64,000 nt of DNA from Kribbella sp. VKM Ac-2568. GTDB taxonomy: Bacteria > Actinomycetota > Actinomycetes > Propionibacteriales > Kribbellaceae. This document shows, piece after piece, positions 61,401-64,000 of this stretch. Below the pieces are notes generated by a model that saw only the letters and a program-made list of their open reading frames with translations, was not told the origin of the DNA and did no database searches. A program made the translations under genes and the position numbers. How positions within the stretch are numbered: position 1 is the stretch's first letter; each line of letters begins with the position of its first letter. Location: the NCBI RefSeq assembly GCF_004345365.1, contig NZ_SLVF01000011.1, positions 186,001 to 250,000 of the forward strand, written 5' to 3'.

Positions 61401-61428
61401 GTGATAATAGTACCGGTATAACTATCAC
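61401..61428. promoter_or_regulatory. 28-bp palindromic operator shared by xre and map
   Basis: GTGATA at 61401 and TATCAC at 61428 are perfect outer arms; the centre is TACCGGTA. It overlaps both -10 boxes (TATAAC for map, TATTAT for the regulator), so one bound dimer would shut both genes. Confidence 0.75.
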
Positions 61429-62217
61429 GTGAAGTTGAGGACTCAGAAGATGGTGGAACTGAAGACGGCGGCGGAGATCGAGCAGATGCGCGCCGCCGGC
61501 CGGGCGGTCGCCGCCGCGCTCACCGCGGTGAAGAAGGAGGCTGCCGTCGGCGTCTCCCTGCGCGAGCTGGACGAGGTCGCCCGCGACGTACTGCGGTCGG
61601 CCGGGGCGGTCTCGCTCTTCGAGGGGTATCAGCCCGGCTTCGCGACCAGCCCGTTCAGCGGGGTCATCTGCACGTCGGTCAACGACGCGGTGCTGCACGG
61701 ACTGCCGAGCGACGTACGGCTGGCGGACGGCGACCTGCTGAACGTCGACTGCGGCGCCTCGATCGAGGGCTGGTGCGCCGACTCGGCCACGAGCTTCGTC
61801 GTCGGTACGCCGCGGGCCGAGGACCTCGAGTTGATCGCCACCACGGAGAAGGCGCTCGCGGCCGGGATCGCCGCGGCTGTTCCCGGTGCACGGCTGGGTG
61901 ACGTCGGCGCCGCGATCGGAGCTGTCGGGCGTGCCGCCGGCGTCGGCACCAACCTGGACTTCGGTGGGCACGGGATCGGCCGCCGGATGCACGAGGATCC
62001 CCACGTCCCCAACGGCGGTCAGCCCGGCCGCGGTCTCAAGCTCCGTCCCGGCCATGTGATCGCGATCGAGCCGTGGTTCTGGCGGGGCCCCGGCACCGTC
62101 TACGTCATCGACGAGGACGGCTGGACCCTCCGCTCCGCGGACCACACCCGAGGAGCCCACGCCGAACACACCGTCGCCCTCACCGACCACGGCCCAGAAA
62201 TCCTCACCGCCCGCTGA
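61429..62217 (+). CDS. map: Type I methionine aminopeptidase (accessory copy)
   Basis: 262 residues from GTG 61429, six bases after TATAAC; ATG 61450 is an alternative. All five metal ligands are visible: D in LLNVDCGASIEGW, D in CADSATS, H in GGHGIGRRMHEDPHV, E in IAIEPWF and E in HAEHTVAL. It removes initiator Met. Not near the usual secY-adk-map cluster, and under its own XRE repressor, so it is probably a conditional second copy. Confidence 0.92.
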   Translation: MKLRTQKMVELKTAAEIEQMRAAGRAVAAALTAVKKEAAVGVSLRELDEVARDVLRSAGAVSLFEGYQPGFATSPFSGVICTSVNDAVLHGLPSDVRLADGDLLNVDCGASIEGWCADSATSFVVGTPRAEDLELIATTEKALAAGIAAAVPGARLGDVGAAIGAVGRAAGVGTNLDFGGHGIGRRMHEDPHVPNGGQPGRGLKLRPGHVIAIEPWFWRGPGTVYVIDEDGWTLRSADHTRGAHAEHTVALTDHGPEILTAR

Positions 62218-62249
62218 ACCGCATTGCCCCGAGCACCAGCAGACGAGTG

Positions 62250-63455
62250 CTAGAAGAGTGACTGCTGTTCTGGGCCTGGGGTGACGGCTGGGACGGGAGC
62301 TGCTGGGTGGCGGGATGACCTGCCCCCGGCGCGGCGGGGGCGGTCTGGCCGGCGGTTCGGGCCTCGGAAACGGTCGTCGGAAGGGTCTGGTTCACCCCAG
62401 CCGGAGTCTGAGCCTGGGCCAGAGGCTTCGACGACGCCGTTGGTCGAGCGGATGCCGGCGCCCATCGCCGAGGTGGAGCGGGACTCCGAGCTGGAGCGGT
62501 GGCGGGAGGCTCGGCCGAAGCCGTGTTTGTCGAGGAGTGGGCGGACCTTGTCCCCGAAGGCGTTGCGGAAGCTCGGCAGGGCGTTGGTGCCGTGCGAGTA
62601 GAGCTGGTCGTAGCGGCTCACCAGGTCGGGGCGTTCCTGCGCGAGCCAGGACATGAACCACTCCTTCACCCCGGGCCGCAGATGCAGAACCAGCGTGGTG
62701 ACCCCGGTGGCGCCGGCCGCGGCGAGCTCACCGAAGAGGTGGTCGAGCTGCTCCGTCGAGTCCGTCAGCCACGGCAGCACCGGCGCGACCATCACCCCAC
62801 AGGGCAACCCCGCCTCGCGGATCGCGCGGATCAGCTCCAACCGCCCGCGCACGGACGGCACCCCCGGCTCGACCAGCCGCCGGAGCTCCTCGTCCACCAG
62901 CGCCAGCGACACCCCGAGCCCGACCGGGACCTGCTCGGCCGCCGTCACCAGCAGATCCAGGTCACGCCTGAGCAGAGTCCCCTTGGTCAGGATCGACAGC
63001 GGAGTACCGGAGGCGGCCAGTGCCTCGATGATGCCGGGCATCAGCCGGTAGCGTCCCTCGGCCCGCTGGTACGGATCCGTATTGGTGCCCAGGGCAACCT
63101 GTTCACCACGCCATGACGGCCGGGCCAGTTCGCGCCGCAGTACGTCCGCGACGTTCGTCTTCACCACGATCTGCTGGTCGAAGTCGAGCCCCTGGTCCAG
63201 TTCGAGGTACCGGTGGGACGGCCGGGCGAAGCAGTACCGGCAGGCATGGGTGCAGCCGCGGTACGGGTTGATCGTCCAGTTGAACGGCAGCCCCGAGCCC
63301 GGCACCGAGTTCAGCGCGGACCGCGCCAGCACCTCGTGGAACGTGATCCCCTGGAACTCCGGGGTCGTCACACTCCGCACCAGCCCGGCGATCGACCCCA
63401 GGCCCGGCAACGTCCCCGGTGTCTCCGCTTCGATTCGCTGCCCGGCCCATCTCAT
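62250..63455 (-). CDS. Rv2578c-family radical SAM protein
   Basis: 401 residues. Begins MRWAGQRIE as the family does. Radical SAM cluster motif GCTHACRYCFARP, preceded by NWTINPYRG; later VALGTNTDPYQRAEGRYRLMPGIIEAL, SILTKGTLLRRDLDLL and VGLGVSLALVDEELRRLVEPG, reminiscent of spore-photoproduct-lyase-type enzymes. The Arg/Pro/Ser-rich C terminus ends EQQSLF, close to the QLxLF sliding-clamp motif. A near-consensus LexA box lies ten bases upstream of the ATG. DNA-lesion repair is a reasonable hypothesis. Confidence 0.88.
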   Translation of the reverse strand: MRWAGQRIEAETPGTLPGLGSIAGLVRSVTTPEFQGITFHEVLARSALNSVPGSGLPFNWTINPYRGCTHACRYCFARPSHRYLELDQGLDFDQQIVVKTNVADVLRRELARPSWRGEQVALGTNTDPYQRAEGRYRLMPGIIEALAASGTPLSILTKGTLLRRDLDLLVTAAEQVPVGLGVSLALVDEELRRLVEPGVPSVRGRLELIRAIREAGLPCGVMVAPVLPWLTDSTEQLDHLFGELAAAGATGVTTLVLHLRPGVKEWFMSWLAQERPDLVSRYDQLYSHGTNALPSFRNAFGDKVRPLLDKHGFGRASRHRSSSESRSTSAMGAGIRSTNGVVEASGPGSDSGWGEPDPSDDRFRGPNRRPDRPRRAGGRSSRHPAAPVPAVTPGPEQQSLF

Positions 63456-63464
63456 GGACTATAG

Positions 63465-63480
63465 TCGAACACATGTTCGC
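63465..63480. promoter_or_regulatory. Candidate LexA (SOS) box
   Basis: TCGAAC-ACAT-GTTCGC, one mismatch at the last base from the actinobacterial TCGAAC-N4-GTTCGA. It overlaps the likely promoter of the radical SAM gene. Confidence 0.8.
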
Positions 63481-63515
63481 CCGGCTTTCAACTCGCCCAC
63501 CACCGGGCCGTCCGG

Positions 63516-64000
63516 TCAGCGGAAAGCATCCGCGTTGGCCTCGGCCCACTCCCGGTACGTCGTCGCCCGGCGTCCCGTCACGTCCAGCACGGTCGTCTCG
63601 GGCGTCATCCGGAACTCCGACATCATCCGGAAGCCATCCAGCAACCACTCGGCCGACTCCGCCCCCATCACCGGCGTCCAGAGTTCCAGCGCCTGCGCGT
63701 GGGTCAACTCCTCGAACTTCAACTCCCGCCCGATCGCCGCACCGATCGCCGCGACCTCCTCAGGCTGGGTGATCGCCTCGGGCCCGCTCATGGTCAACTT
63801 CCGGCCGGTGTAGCTCTCGTCGAACAGGACGACGCGCGCCACCGCCGCGATGTCCGCCAGGTCGATCGGAGTCTGCACGGCCGCCGGATAAGGCGCCCGG
63901 ACGATCCCCTCGGCCTTGATCGAGTCGGCCCAGTCGAGCGTGTTGTTCATGAACTGCCCCGGCCTGAGATGGACCCACTCGAACCCGGCATCCTCGATCG
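63516..64000 (-). CDS. NmrA/NAD(P)-binding family protein (5' end outside window)
   Basis: C-terminal about 161 residues; the frame is open to the right edge. Text such as GFEWVHLRPGQFMNNTLDWAD, VQTPIDLADIAAVARVVLFDE, GRKLTMSGPEAITQPEEVAAIGAAIGRELKFEELT and the final RATTYREWAEANADAF is typical of NmrA-like atypical SDR proteins (NAD(P)H sensors or quinone reductases). The N-terminal Rossmann motif is not visible here. Confidence 0.85.
   Translation of the reverse strand, partial: IEDAGFEWVHLRPGQFMNNTLDWADSIKAEGIVRAPYPAAVQTPIDLADIAAVARVVLFDESYTGRKLTMSGPEAITQPEEVAAIGAAIGRELKFEELTHAQALELWTPVMGAESAEWLLDGFRMMSEFRMTPETTVLDVTGRRATTYREWAEANADAFR

Overview
The window reads as a chromosomal segment of a high-GC actinobacterium. 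Supporting signs are GC-rich third codon positions, many GTG starts, ATGA/GTGA/TGATG gene overlaps, a GlnX-GlnH-PknG locus, an Rv2578c-type radical SAM gene and an Erm(37)-like methylase. My best guess is a Kribbella-like member of the Propionibacteriales; that is inference from gene content, not a search. I see no rRNA, tRNA, CRISPR array, IS element or prophage.

Layout. 1-6.4 kb: an acid-sugar catabolic locus (lipoprotein solute-binding protein, two IclR regulators, a DHDPS-family lyase, an enolase-superfamily dehydratase, an SDR and a DUF624 membrane protein). 6.5-12.3 kb: two paralogous receptors built as HD domain - five membrane helices - extracellular propeller, one with its HD site destroyed, flanking an opposite-strand Gfo/Idh/MocA oxidoreductase. 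12.3-17 kb: AlkD, a divergent EF-Tu behind a leader peptide and hairpins, CutC/DUF4031, and a LacI regulator with a 50-bp palindrome. 17-25.3 kb: two small four-helix His-containing membrane proteins with a multicopper oxidase, a ClpN/HTH pair under a nested palindrome, an ArsR-SRPBCC-RibD operon, a PTH2-like protein and thyA-folA.

25.4-26.7 kb is a lower-GC orphan gene with a possible nuclease motif. 26.9-39.1 kb is the centrepiece: ten co-directional, mostly overlapping genes joining a GlnX-GlnH-PknG nutrient-sensing kinase module to TelA, an AAA+ ATPase, a vWA protein, a PP2C phosphatase, an FHA protein and two unknown proteins. It looks like a complete sense-phosphorylate-read-erase circuit built on a Ter-type stress core. 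39-55 kb holds housekeeping and accessory genes: epoxide hydrolase, a two-domain acetyltransferase with its own leader peptide, DapA/LysR, a HelD/HelR-type helicase, GroEL with two CIRCE operators, RidA, hydrolase, PspC, an M48 protease and GDPD.

55.6-64 kb: an asymmetric heterodimeric ABC exporter, an Erm methylase preceded by a leaderless leader peptide, a CapA lipoprotein, a divergent XRE/methionine-aminopeptidase pair sharing a 28-bp palindrome, and a radical SAM gene with a near-consensus LexA box and a clamp-binding-like C terminus. Recurring themes are leaderless promoters (a -10 box six or seven bases before the start codon), translational coupling, and leader-peptide/hairpin control of antibiotic-target genes (EF-Tu, Erm, possibly HelR).
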